Shown: positions 7,322 through 15,738 of the stretch, piece by piece
How positions within the stretch are numbered: position 1 is the stretch's first letter
How the letters are laid out: the number at the start of each line of letters is the position of its first letter
Assembly (NCBI GenBank): GCA_002697405.1
Contig: NZVP01000004.1
Span: 9,465 to 25,336 of the forward strand
Reading direction: 5' to 3'
DNA from: Flammeovirgaceae bacterium
GTDB taxonomy: Bacteria > Bacteroidota > Bacteroidia > Cytophagales > MED-G16
DNA: 15,872 nt
Notes under the pieces: generated by a model
What the model was told of the DNA's origin: nothing
What the model saw: the letters and a program-made list of their open reading frames with translations, nothing else
The model's database searches: none
Program-made: the position numbers and the translations under genes

Positions 7322-9414
7322 TGAATTCAAATATCATAAACCAAAGCAATCTAATTAGTCGTGATTTAAGCTGGCTAAATTTTAATTACAGAGTCCTTGA
7401 TCAAGCTAAGGATAAAAGAAGAAGTATACTAGATAAACTTAAATTCCTTTCAATAGTTGCTTCAAATTTTGATGAATTTTTTGAGATAAGAGTCGGAAGT
7501 TTATATAACTATATTGATAATAATAAAAAAAGAATAGATTACTCTGGAATGAGAGAGGGGCCTTTTAGGGGGTATCTTCTTGATGAATGTTTTAAGTTCT
7601 TTAATGATTATAATTCATATTTTAAAGATGAAATAATTCCAATTTTAAATAAGAAAAATATATTTATTGGGGATGTAGAAGATTTAGATGAGGAAGGCCA
7701 GAAAAGAGCGAAAAAATATTTTAAGAAAACAATATTTCCAATGCTTACTCCAATGGTTTATGATAATCTCCATTCGTTTCCTATTTTAATGAATAAAGTT
7801 ATAATTTTTGGAGTTGTTTCAAAAACAAAAGATTCTTCAAAAAAGAAAAAAATTTCTTTCATACAAGTTCCTGTAAATATCCCAAGGTTTTTTGAATATA
7901 AAATTGAGGATGATGTTTTTTTTATTCCTATCGAGAAAATTATTACAAAATATATTAATAAATTTTTTAGAAGTGTAATTATTGAAAGTATTAGTTTATT
8001 TAGAATTATCAGAAATGGGGATTTCACATTAGAGGAATCTGAAGATATTGAAACAAACTTTTTGGAAGAATTAAAACAAAAACTTAAAGACAGAAAATTT
8101 AGTAGAGTTGTAAGAATAGAAACAAGTAATAATTTTGATAGTTTTTTGCTCAAATCTTTAAAAGAGAGATTCAGAATTGATGATTCTAATATTATGGGAA
8201 TATCATCAGATACATTATTAGATTTTACCTCTCTTAATCAAATTATTGATTATAACGAGTTTTCAGAACTATTGCCTGAGTATCCATCTCCTATTAAATC
8301 AATTGATATGGAAGGAGATGAAGATAAAAATATTTTTGAGATTTTATCGGATAGAGATATTTTTCTTCACCATCCTTATAATTCATTTGACCCAGTAATT
8401 AAATTTTTAAATGAGGCAGCTGATGATCCAAATGTTCTTTCTATAAAAATTACTTTGTATCGAACTGCAAAAAATTCAGGAGTAATTGATGCTTTATTAA
8501 AAGCTGCTGAGAATGGTAAACATGTATCAGTACTTTTTGAAGTTAAGGCTAGATTTGATGAAGAGAATAATCTTAGAAATGGATATAAGCTTGAAAAAGC
8601 AGGATGTTATGTGATTTATGGAATTGGATCCTTAAAAACACACACAAAGCTTTTACTAATTGTTAGAAGAGAAGGGAAAAAGGTCAAAAACTATGCTCAC
8701 ATGGGTACAGGAAATTATAATGAGACAACATCTCGATTATATACAGATTTAAGTTTGATAACATCTAATCAAAAATACACTAAAGATGCACTAGAGTTTT
8801 TTAATGTAATTACTGGACATTCAGTTCCAGATGATTATGAAAATTTAATTACAGCTCCAATTTACATGAGAGAAAAAATATTAAAATTAATTCAAGGAGA
8901 AATTGATAATGTTCATTCAGGATCAGAAGGAAAAATTTGCATTAAAATTAACTCACTTCAAGATAAAGAGGTCATAAATAAATTATACGAAGCAAGCAAT
9001 TCGGGTGTAAAAATTTGTCTGATAGTAAGAGGTATTTGTTGTTTAAGGCCAGGTAGAAAAGGTTTAAGTGAAAATATAAAGGTTATATCAATTGTTGGTG
9101 ATTATTTAGAACATAGTAGACTTTATTATTTTCATAATTCTGCAGATCCTATAATTTATTCGGGTAGTGCAGATGTTATGATTAGAAGCTTCAAAAGAAG
9201 AATTGAATCTTTATTTAAAATAAATGAAGATTTTATAAAGAAAGAGGCAATCACGATACTGAATTATAACTTAAGGGACAATTGTAATTCTTATATTTTA
9301 AATGAGGACGGATCATATATCAAAAAGGATAAAGGAAAAGATAAAAAATTTAATTTATTCAAAGAATTTTATTTATTGGATAGAAAAAAGATTGAAAATT
9401 CAATTATTCTATAA
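7321..9414 (+). CDS. ppk1: Polyphosphate kinase 1
   Basis: Reversibly polymerises the gamma phosphate of ATP into inorganic polyphosphate; normally membrane-associated. The four-domain layout is present. The N-terminal domain contains RDLSWLNFNYRVL (14-26) and IVASNFDEFFEIRVGSL (45-61); a head domain runs to about residue 325. Two phospholipase-D-like catalytic domains follow. The first has IFLHHPYNSFDPV (347-359), KITLYRTAKNS (376-386) and His441 in HTKLLL, the phosphorylated histidine (E. coli His435). YAHMGTGNYNETTSRLYTDL (458-477) follows. The second has RGICCLRPG (570-578) and His598 in LEHSRLYYFHN (E. coli His592). Length of 697 is usual. The ATG at 7321 overlaps the mdh stop by one base and puts the RDLSW motif at the expected place. 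No exopolyphosphatase or SixA gene, common partners of ppk in Bacteroidota, lies beside it. Confidence 0.96.
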   Translation: MNSNIINQSNLISRDLSWLNFNYRVLDQAKDKRRSILDKLKFLSIVASNFDEFFEIRVGSLYNYIDNNKKRIDYSGMREGPFRGYLLDECFKFFNDYNSYFKDEIIPILNKKNIFIGDVEDLDEEGQKRAKKYFKKTIFPMLTPMVYDNLHSFPILMNKVIIFGVVSKTKDSSKKKKISFIQVPVNIPRFFEYKIEDDVFFIPIEKIITKYINKFFRSVIIESISLFRIIRNGDFTLEESEDIETNFLEELKQKLKDRKFSRVVRIETSNNFDSFLLKSLKERFRIDDSNIMGISSDTLLDFTSLNQIIDYNEFSELLPEYPSPIKSIDMEGDEDKNIFEILSDRDIFLHHPYNSFDPVIKFLNEAADDPNVLSIKITLYRTAKNSGVIDALLKAAENGKHVSVLFEVKARFDEENNLRNGYKLEKAGCYVIYGIGSLKTHTKLLLIVRREGKKVKNYAHMGTGNYNETTSRLYTDLSLITSNQKYTKDALEFFNVITGHSVPDDYENLITAPIYMREKILKLIQGEIDNVHSGSEGKICIKINSLQDKEVINKLYEASNSGVKICLIVRGICCLRPGRKGLSENIKVISIVGDYLEHSRLYYFHNSADPIIYSGSADVMIRSFKRRIESLFKINEDFIKKEAITILNYNLRDNCNSYILNEDGSYIKKDKGKDKKFNLFKEFYLLDRKKIENSIIL

Positions 9415-9453
9415 TTCATTACTAACATTTAAAAAATATTATTAATTTCTAAA

Positions 9454-10602
9454 ATGAAAAAATTAAAAATGGGCATGATTGGTGGAGGAATGGGGTCATT
9501 TATTGGAGCTATTCATAGAAATGCTGCTTTCCTTGATAATTGTATTGAATTAGCCTGTGGATCATTTAGTTCTGATTTTAATAATTCATTGGAGACTGGT
9601 AAAAATCTTTTTTTAGATCCAAGTAGAATATACAAAACATATGATGAAATGATTGAAAAAGAATCTAGTCTAGATGAAAGAGATAGAATGGATTTTGTAT
9701 CCATTGTTACTCCAAATCATCTACATTTTGATCCGGCTATTAAAGCTTTAAATAATGGGTTTCCTGTTATTATTGACAAACCTATGACATTTGATTCAAT
9801 TCAAGCTGAATCATTAGTAAAAAAAGTTAATGAAACTAAATTGCCTTTTGCAGTGACACATACTTACACTGGTTATCCAATGGTTAAAGAGGCAAAATCT
9901 ATTATTTCTTCAGGGAAAATTGGAAAATTAAGAAAAGTAGCTGTAGAATATCCTCAGGGGTGGTTAACATCAAGTTTAGAAAAAACTGAGAATAAACAAG
10001 CTTCATGGAGAACAGACCCAAGTAAATCTGGTAAGGCAGGAAGTATGGGTGATATAGGAACTCATGCAGCTAATATGGTTGAATATATCACTGGGAATAA
10101 AATAACTAAATTATATTCTAAGGTAAATACTGTGGTAGAAGGTAGATTACTTGAAGATGATGGAAATGTTTTAATATCATTAGAAAATGGTATTGAAGGA
10201 AATTTAATGACTAGTCAAATTGCAACTGGTGAAGAAAATGATCTTAAGATTAGAGTATGGGGAGATAAAGGTGGAGTTGAATGGAAGCACTCAATTCCAA
10301 ATACTTTATTATTAAAGTTAGATGGAAATCCAACTCAAATATATAGAGCAGGTGTTGATAATTCTTACCTATCAGATTTCGCTTTAGCAAATTGTAGAAC
10401 TCCTTCTGGTCATCCTGAAGGATTTATTGAGGCTTTTGCGAATATTTATAGAAATTTTTCTTTTTCAGTTAATAATTATAAAAATTCTAGAGAAGACGAC
10501 ATTCTTTACGATTTTCCAACTGTAGAAGATGGCTTAAGAGGAATGAAATTTATTGATGCTGTAATTGAATCATCAAATTCATCTAAATGGATAAATATTT
10601 AA
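9454..10602 (+). CDS. Gfo/Idh/MocA family NAD(P)-dependent oxidoreductase
   Basis: Predicted sugar or sugar-derivative dehydrogenase; substrate unknown. The N-terminal Rossmann domain starts at once with GMIGGGMGSFIGAIHR (7-22), with no Tat or Sec signal ahead of it, so the enzyme is cytosolic. VTPNHLHFDPAIKAL (85-99) and IIDKPMTFD (106-114) are the family's hallmark second half of this domain. The usual EKP is DKP here, with Lys109 as the conserved active-site lysine. The C-terminal alpha/beta domain has SMGDIGTHAANMVEYITG (197-214), where Asp200 and His204 match the catalytic Asp/His pair. Length (382 aa) is normal. It is followed after 4 bases by a TIM-barrel isomerase/epimerase-like gene, a frequent pairing in Bacteroidota carbohydrate or inositol-type catabolism. 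The 39-base gap after ppk1 shows no clear promoter. No transporter or glycoside hydrolase sits alongside to suggest the substrate. Confidence 0.9.
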   Translation: MKKLKMGMIGGGMGSFIGAIHRNAAFLDNCIELACGSFSSDFNNSLETGKNLFLDPSRIYKTYDEMIEKESSLDERDRMDFVSIVTPNHLHFDPAIKALNNGFPVIIDKPMTFDSIQAESLVKKVNETKLPFAVTHTYTGYPMVKEAKSIISSGKIGKLRKVAVEYPQGWLTSSLEKTENKQASWRTDPSKSGKAGSMGDIGTHAANMVEYITGNKITKLYSKVNTVVEGRLLEDDGNVLISLENGIEGNLMTSQIATGEENDLKIRVWGDKGGVEWKHSIPNTLLLKLDGNPTQIYRAGVDNSYLSDFALANCRTPSGHPEGFIEAFANIYRNFSFSVNNYKNSREDDILYDFPTVEDGLRGMKFIDAVIESSNSSKWINI

Positions 10603-10606
10603 TATT

Positions 10607-11662
10607 ATGAAAACAATTAAAGGACCTGCAATTTTTCTTGCTCAATTTATGGATGATAATCCTCCATTTAATTCTATGGAAGGAATTTGTAAGTGGGTTG
10701 CAAATTTAGGTTATAAAGGAATTCAAATTCCATCATGGGATTCAAGATGTATTGATTTGGAGAAAGTTGCAAATGATCCAGTATTTGCGAAAGAATACAA
10801 ATCTAAAATTGAATCCTATGGTGTAAAAATAACTGAATTAAGTACTCATTTACAGGGCCAATTAGTTGCTGTAAACCCAGCATATGATGATATGTTTGAT
10901 GGTTTTGCACCGGAAGAATGCAGAAAAAATCCATCAAAGAGAACTGAATGGGCTATTAATCAACTTAATTTAGCTGCAAAAGCGAGTAAGAATTTAGGTC
11001 TAAATGCTCATGTTACCTTTTCTGGTGCATTTATTTGGCCTTATGTTTATCCATGGCCTCAAAGACCTAATGGTTTAGTAGAATCAGGATTTAAAGAGTT
11101 AGCAAAAAGATGGGTCCCTATACTTAATGAATTTGATAAAAATGGTGTTGATCTCTGCTATGAAATTCATCCTGGGGAGGATTTACATGATGGACTAACA
11201 TTTGAAAGATTTTTAAAAGAGACTGGAAACCATAAGAGAGTTAAAATGCTTTATGATCCAAGTCATTATATTCTTCAGCAGATGGATTATTTAACTCATA
11301 TTGATATCTATCACCAATATATAAAAATGTTTCATGTTAAAGATGCTGAATTTAATCCATCTGGAAAGGCAGGAGTATATGGTGGGTATGCTGATTGGAT
11401 TGATAGGCCTGGTAGGTTTAGATCTTTAGGAGATGGACAAATTGATTTTAAATCTATTTTTTCAAAGCTAACACAATACGGTTTTGATGGTTGGGCAGTT
11501 TTAGAATGGGAATGTTGTATAAAAAGTAATGAACAAGGAGCAAAAGAAGGATCTAAATTTATTTCAGATCATATCATTGAAGTTACTAAGAAAACATTTG
11601 ATGATTTTGCTGATTCTGGTTCTGATGAAAAAGGGATAAAAAGAATATTAGGATTAGATTAA
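10607..11662 (+). CDS. Sugar phosphate isomerase/epimerase-like TIM-barrel protein (xylose isomerase-like, AP_endonuc_2)
   Basis: Predicted metal-dependent isomerase, epimerase or dehydratase of the xylose-isomerase-like TIM-barrel superfamily; exact reaction unknown. Barrel strands carry the expected ligands: Glu186 (CYEIHPGED), Asp217 (LYDPSHY, with His220), His243 (MFHVKDAEF, with Asp246) and Glu300 (VLEWEC). These four side chains match the Glu-Asp-His-Glu divalent-metal site of the family. The N-terminal GYKGIQIPSWD (35-45) and ITELSTHLQGQLV (75-87) form the first strands. Length of 351 is longer than simple 260-290 aa epimerases because of inserted loops at about 93-115 and 140-158, the latter rich in Trp, Pro and Tyr, and a C-terminal tail. 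It starts 4 bases after the Gfo/Idh/MocA gene, so the two probably act on the same substrate, for instance oxidation then isomerisation; that is inference. Its stop overlaps the stop of the opposite-strand MerR gene by four bases. Confidence 0.88.
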   Translation: MKTIKGPAIFLAQFMDDNPPFNSMEGICKWVANLGYKGIQIPSWDSRCIDLEKVANDPVFAKEYKSKIESYGVKITELSTHLQGQLVAVNPAYDDMFDGFAPEECRKNPSKRTEWAINQLNLAAKASKNLGLNAHVTFSGAFIWPYVYPWPQRPNGLVESGFKELAKRWVPILNEFDKNGVDLCYEIHPGEDLHDGLTFERFLKETGNHKRVKMLYDPSHYILQQMDYLTHIDIYHQYIKMFHVKDAEFNPSGKAGVYGGYADWIDRPGRFRSLGDGQIDFKSIFSKLTQYGFDGWAVLEWECCIKSNEQGAKEGSKFISDHIIEVTKKTFDDFADSGSDEKGIKRILGLD

Positions 11663-11988
11663 ATTTTTTTCCTTATTTCTATTAATTTATTTTTGATACT
11701 ACTGAGTTTTGATTGAATTTCATTTTCATTGTTAATAGTTTTTTTATTTAAAGCTTTTTTAGCTCCTTCAATAGTAAAACCTTCTTTTTTTAAAAGAATG
11801 TAAATTTTTTTCAGTATGTCAATATCTTTTTTTGTATACTTTCTTAACCCTTTTTTATTTTTTTTTGGACTTAAAATATCGAATTCAGATTCCCAAAATC
11901 TAATAAGTGAAGTGTTTACCTCTAACTTCTCTGCAACCTCTCCAATTGTGAAATATTTTTTAGTAATTTCTCTTTCTTTATAAGGCAT
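11659..11988 (-). CDS. MerR-family transcriptional regulator, short form
   Basis: DNA-binding regulator. The winged helix-turn-helix runs from about residue 12 to 82: YFTIGEVAEKLEVNTSLIRFW (12-32) is the HTH, GLRKYTKKDIDILKKIYILL (47-66) the wing and next helix, and KKEGFTIEGAKKALNKK (67-83) the final helix. After this only about 26 Lys/Ile-rich residues remain, which can form a short dimerising coiled coil. There is no effector domain and no cysteine, so metal or thiol sensing as in classical MerR/SoxR is unlikely. Length (109 aa) is usual for the Bacteroidota MerR found after the M23 peptidase gene. The start at 11988 is 2 bases after the M23 gene's stop, so they form an operon. The stop codon shares the palindrome TTAA with the opposite-strand isomerase gene. 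Its targets cannot be read from the sequence. Confidence 0.87.
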   Translation of the reverse strand: MPYKEREITKKYFTIGEVAEKLEVNTSLIRFWESEFDILSPKKNKKGLRKYTKKDIDILKKIYILLKKEGFTIEGAKKALNKKTINNENEIQSKLSSIKNKLIEIRKKI

Positions 11989-11990
11989 GA

Positions 11991-12977
11991 TTAAAATGTT
12001 GATCCAAGAGCTTGGTTTTCAACAGAGGCTAATTTAATAACTTCTTCATATTCATTAGGAGTTAAATCATTGAAGAAAAAGTTGATAGGATTAATTTTTT
12101 TACCATTTTTATGTACTTCATAATGTAGATGTGGTGCTGTTGATCTTCCAGAATTACCACTATAAGCAATCAATTCACCTCGTTTAACTTTTTGACCTCT
12201 TTTTACATTAAACTTATCTAAGTGACCATAAACTGTCTTATATCCATTTCCATGATCTATATAAATATACTTACCTAAACCGCCAAATGAAGACTTTAAA
12301 ACACTAACTCTACCATCAGCTGTTGCAAAAATTGGAGTTCCTTTTGGGATAGAAAAGTCTTGACCATAGTGCATCCTTTTAACTTTAAGAAAGGGATCTA
12401 TCCTAGGTCCATACCCTGATGATACTCTTTTTAGGTCTTTATTAGATACTGGCTGAATTGCTGGTATAGCGGCAACTAGTTCCTCTTTATTATTAGCCAT
12501 ATCTAGAAGTTCATCGTATGATTTTGTTTGAATATATAGTTTTCTTTTTAGCTCATCAATTTTTGCGTAGTTATCAATAATTAAATCTTCTCTTTCCAAA
12601 TCTCCTTCTATTAACTCCTTGTATCTATTTATACCACCAATTCCAGCTTGACGAATAGTATTTGGAATAGGTTCGGCTTCAAAAATTATTCTGTAGACAT
12701 TATCATCTCTTTCTTCCAGATTACTTAGCATCTTATATGCTACATTTACTTCTTTATTTAGAATTTCATAATGTGTCTGAAGTTCTTGATTTTCTTTTTT
12801 AAGTTGAACAATTTTAGGAGATTCAAAATGAGTATCATAAATATTCAATAAAATAAAACTCGATATAAAAACTATACATATAAACCCAAGAGATCTTAAA
12901 AAAATATCTTTTTTTGTTTTTTGTATTCTTTCGTATTTACAAGTTTCTGGATTATAATAATATTTGTGTTTGCTCAT
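11991..12977 (-). CDS. M23 (LytM-type) zinc metallopeptidase, membrane-anchored
   Basis: Predicted peptidoglycan endopeptidase acting in the periplasm. A basic cytoplasmic N terminus (1-26) is followed by one membrane helix (about 28-47) that anchors it in the inner membrane, then a coiled-coil region (about 55-90 and 125-165). The LytM domain starts with RVSSGYGPRIDPF (184-196). Zinc ligands visible are His203 and Asp207 (MHYGQD) and His285 (PHLHYEV, 282-288). His252 in VYGHLDKF fits the additional catalytic histidine. All catalytic residues are present, so it is likely an active enzyme rather than an EnvC/NlpD-like activator. Length (328 aa) is typical for the Bacteroidota protein encoded divergently from alaS. 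A C-terminal tail of about 25 residues follows the domain. Start at 12977 gives the common MSKxKYYYNPETCxYE opening seen in this family. The MerR gene follows after 2 bases. Confidence 0.93.
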   Translation of the reverse strand: MSKHKYYYNPETCKYERIQKTKKDIFLRSLGFICIVFISSFILLNIYDTHFESPKIVQLKKENQELQTHYEILNKEVNVAYKMLSNLEERDDNVYRIIFEAEPIPNTIRQAGIGGINRYKELIEGDLEREDLIIDNYAKIDELKRKLYIQTKSYDELLDMANNKEELVAAIPAIQPVSNKDLKRVSSGYGPRIDPFLKVKRMHYGQDFSIPKGTPIFATADGRVSVLKSSFGGLGKYIYIDHGNGYKTVYGHLDKFNVKRGQKVKRGELIAYSGNSGRSTAPHLHYEVHKNGKKINPINFFFNDLTPNEYEEVIKLASVENQALGSTF

Positions 12978-12995
12978 AATTAGATTAAAATAGCC

Positions 12996-13003
12996 TAGTT
13001 TTG
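12996..13003 (+). promoter_or_regulatory. Candidate -7 element (TAnnTTTG) for alaS
   Basis: TAGTTTTG is an exact match to the Bacteroidota -7 consensus, with TTTG at 12969-12972 as a possible -33 element 23 bases upstream, at the long end of the usual spacing. It would start transcription near 13010 and give alaS an untranslated leader of about 40 bases. The possible -33 element lies inside the start region of the M23 gene. Confidence 0.45.
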
Positions 13004-13015
13004 TATAAACTTATG

Positions 13016-13023
13016 CAAAAGTA
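13016..13023 (-). promoter_or_regulatory. Candidate -7 element (TAnnTTTG, minus strand) for the M23-merR operon
   Basis: The complement reads TACTTTTG, an exact match to TAnnTTTG. It would start transcription near 13010 and leave a leader of roughly 30 bases before the M23 ATG at 12977. No TTG is seen at the expected upstream distance on this strand, which weakens the call. Confidence 0.4.
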
Positions 13024-13049
13024 AAAAATATTCATTGATTTTAGTTTAA

Positions 13050-15683
13050 ATGAACTCTAAAAAAATAAGAAATATATTTTTTGATTATTTTAAGGATAAA
13101 AATCATAAAATCGTAGAATCTGCTCCTATTACTGTCAAAGACGATCCAACTTTGATGTTTACTAATGCAGGAATGAATCAATTTAAAAATATTTTTTTAG
13201 GTCATGATAAATCTAAAATTAAAAGAATTGCAAATTCTCAAAAGTGTTTAAGAGTTAGTGGCAAACACAATGACCTAGAGGAAGTTGGTATTGATAAATA
13301 CCACCATACAATGTTTGAAATGCTTGGTAATTGGTCATTTGGAGATTATTTTAAGCAAGATGCTATTAAATGGGCTTGGGATCTTTTAGTTAATCATTAT
13401 AAACTTGATCAAAGCAGACTATACGTCACAATTTTTGAAGGACATAAAAAAGATAACTTAGAAAGAGATATAGAATCATTTCAAATATGGAATGATATTA
13501 TCGATGATTCTAAGATTATTAATGGCTCAAAAAAAGATAATTTTTGGGAAATGGGAGATACTGGTCCTTGTGGTCCATGCTCTGAAATTCATATTGACTT
13601 AAGAAATGAAGATGAAATAAAGAAAAATCCTACTAAAAATTTAATAAATAAAGATCACCCGGAAGTTATTGAAATTTGGAATTTAGTATTTATTGAATTT
13701 AATAGAAAAAGTGACAGTACACTTGAATCTTTACCTAACAAACATGTAGATACTGGTATGGGTCTTGAAAGATTAGCTATGGCTATTAAAGGTTTAAGTT
13801 CCACATATGATACTGATTTGTTTTCTAATATATTAGAATCTTTAGGAAAAATATCAAATTTAAAATATGGTCAAAACACAAAAAGTGATATAGCATTTAG
13901 AGTTATCTCAGATCATATTAGAGCAATTGTATTTACAATATCAGATGGAGCAATACCATCAAATAATAAATCTGGCTACGTAGTTAGAAGAATTTTAAGA
14001 AGAGCTGTAAGATATGGTTTTTCTACTTTAAATCTTAAATCTCCTTTTCTATATAAACTAGCTAAATCAGTTATTAAGGAATATAAAAGTGTATTTAATA
14101 ATTTATCAGATCAAGAAGATTTTATAGTTAGTGTTATTTTAGAAGAAGAAAAAACATTTTTAAAAACTTTAGATAATGGTTTAAAAAAGATTAATAATAT
14201 AAAAGATAATCTAAACTCTAAAAACAAAATTATTTCAGGAAAATTAGCTTTTGAATTATTCGATACTTATGGTTTCCCTTACGATTTAACAGATCTAATT
14301 GCTAGAGAAAACAAATTAAAAATTGATAAAAAAGAATTTGATACATACCTTGAAAAACAAAGAATAAGATCAAGAAATAGTTCCATTACTTCTTCTGATG
14401 AATGGGTAATAATTAAAAAAGACGGACAATCAAACTTTATTGGGTATTCTAATCTAGAATGTAAATCAGTTATTTTAAAATATCGCCAAGTAACTATTGA
14501 TGGTCAAATAAAATATCATATTGTGTTTCAAGAAACTCCTTTTTATGCTGAATCAGGAGGGCAAATAGGTGATTCTGGTTTATTAAAGAGTGGTAATGAG
14601 GAAATTAATGTCATTAATACTTTTAAAGAAAATGACTTGATAATTCATTTAACTGAAAAGTTACCAAAAGAAACTAAATCAGAATTTTTACTTGAAGTTA
14701 ATTCTTTAAAGAGAAGGTTAATTTCTAAAAATCATTCAGCAACTCATTTACTTCATGCTGCTCTAAGAGAAGTATTAGGTGATCATGTTACACAAAAAGG
14801 GTCATTAGTTAATGATAATATTTTAAGGTTTGATTTTTCACATTTCACAAAAATATCGGATGAAGAAATACTTAGTATTAATAAAATTGTAAATAGAAAA
14901 ATTTTTGAAAATATTTCAGTTGAAATTTTAGAGAATACATCTATTAAAAATGCTAAAAAAATGGGAGCAATGGCGCTATTTGGAGAAAAATACGGTGATA
15001 AAGTGAGAGTAGTCACAATTGATGAAAATTTTTCTATTGAATTATGTGGTGGAACTCATGTTTTATCTACTGCAGAAATAGGGTTATTTAAAATAATATC
15101 TGAAAATTCAATATCATCAGGTATTAGAAGAATTGAAGCATTAACATCATTAGGATATAATAATTTTTCTATGAAAGAAAGCGATGAGTTAAGCTCTTTA
15201 AAAGAGATATTAAAAAGTGCTAATATTATTGACTCAGTAAAAAGTTTAATTAAAAAAAATAAAGGGTTAGAGGATCAGATAAATAAACTTAATTTTTCAA
15301 GAAAAAAGGATATTAAAAAGGAAATATTAGATAAAGTAAAAAAAGTTGGTAATTCTAATTTAATAATATCCCATTTTGAAAATGAGGATATTGGGTTTGT
15401 TAAGCAAATTGGATTTGAGTTAGATAATCAATTAGATAATTTAATATTTTTAGGAACTGCTGAAAATGATAATAAGCCTTTTATAGTATTATTTATTTCA
15501 AAAAAAGTAACTGATAATAAGACTTTAGATGCACGAAAAATCATTACTGATCTTGCAACTTATATTGATGGATCGGGTGGAGGTCAAAATTTTCTTTCAA
15601 CTGCTGGTGGAAAAAAAATTGAGGGTTTATCTAAAGTTAGAGCTGAGGGAGAAAATCTTATTAAAAAGTTATTAAACAATTAA
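13050..15683 (+). CDS. alaS: Alanine--tRNA ligase
   Basis: Charges tRNA-Ala with alanine and hydrolyses mischarged Ser/Gly-tRNA-Ala; cytosolic. The class II catalytic domain has the motif 1 region TNAGMNQFKNIFLG near residues 38-51, and RVSGKHNDLEEVG...HHTMFEMLGNWSFGDYF near 68-97. GDTGPCGPCSEIH (about 169-181), DTGMGLERLA (about 232-241; motif 3) and VISDHIRAIVF (about 286-296) follow. The editing domain retains all four zinc ligands: His562 and His566 (HSATH), Cys666 and His670 (CGGTH). A C-Ala domain ends with DGSGGGQNFLSTAGG near the C terminus. The 877 residues are full length for the family. Start at 13050 matches the short family N terminus (MNSKKIRNIFFDYF). It is divergent from the M23 peptidase gene, as in many Bacteroidota. 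Confidence 0.97.
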   Translation: MNSKKIRNIFFDYFKDKNHKIVESAPITVKDDPTLMFTNAGMNQFKNIFLGHDKSKIKRIANSQKCLRVSGKHNDLEEVGIDKYHHTMFEMLGNWSFGDYFKQDAIKWAWDLLVNHYKLDQSRLYVTIFEGHKKDNLERDIESFQIWNDIIDDSKIINGSKKDNFWEMGDTGPCGPCSEIHIDLRNEDEIKKNPTKNLINKDHPEVIEIWNLVFIEFNRKSDSTLESLPNKHVDTGMGLERLAMAIKGLSSTYDTDLFSNILESLGKISNLKYGQNTKSDIAFRVISDHIRAIVFTISDGAIPSNNKSGYVVRRILRRAVRYGFSTLNLKSPFLYKLAKSVIKEYKSVFNNLSDQEDFIVSVILEEEKTFLKTLDNGLKKINNIKDNLNSKNKIISGKLAFELFDTYGFPYDLTDLIARENKLKIDKKEFDTYLEKQRIRSRNSSITSSDEWVIIKKDGQSNFIGYSNLECKSVILKYRQVTIDGQIKYHIVFQETPFYAESGGQIGDSGLLKSGNEEINVINTFKENDLIIHLTEKLPKETKSEFLLEVNSLKRRLISKNHSATHLLHAALREVLGDHVTQKGSLVNDNILRFDFSHFTKISDEEILSINKIVNRKIFENISVEILENTSIKNAKKMGAMALFGEKYGDKVRVVTIDENFSIELCGGTHVLSTAEIGLFKIISENSISSGIRRIEALTSLGYNNFSMKESDELSSLKEILKSANIIDSVKSLIKKNKGLEDQINKLNFSRKKDIKKEILDKVKKVGNSNLIISHFENEDIGFVKQIGFELDNQLDNLIFLGTAENDNKPFIVLFISKKVTDNKTLDARKIITDLATYIDGSGGGQNFLSTAGGKKIEGLSKVRAEGENLIKKLLNN

Positions 15684-15718
15684 TAAATTTTAACGTTTTA
15701 GGAACAAGTAAAATTTAT
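15683..15718. repeat. Perfect 10-bp inverted repeat just after alaS
   Basis: ATAAATTTTA (15683-15692) and its exact complement TAAAATTTAT (15709-15718) flank a 16-base loop, starting at the last base of the alaS stop. The stem is all A/T, and no run of T follows it, so it is at best a weak terminator or an mRNA 3'-end structure. In this composition a chance origin is possible. Confidence 0.3.
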
Positions 15719-15738
15719 CAATATTCTTAATTTGTATT

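Larger units (their letters stand above)
12978..13049. promoter_or_regulatory. Divergent spacer between the M23 peptidase gene and alaS
   Basis: 72 AT-rich bases between two outward-facing start codons, the longest spacer in the window. It contains an exact TAnnTTTG match on each strand (listed separately), arranged so that the two predicted transcripts begin within a few bases of each other and run across each other's -7 element. No T-box or other structured leader is apparent, and there is no room for one before alaS. Confidence 0.55.

Noticed and set aside
7758..8153. 131-codon open frame on the minus strand inside ppk1
   Set aside because: It lies wholly within a strongly recognisable gene, its product is a low-complexity Leu/Ile/Ser/Phe-rich string with no motif, and long antisense frames are common in AT-rich coding DNA.
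9513..9704. 63-codon minus-strand frame inside the Gfo/Idh/MocA gene
   Set aside because: Antisense to the conserved Rossmann domain; composition is what the reverse of that gene would give.
14783..15016. 77-codon minus-strand frame inside alaS
   Set aside because: Antisense to the editing domain of alaS; no independent support.
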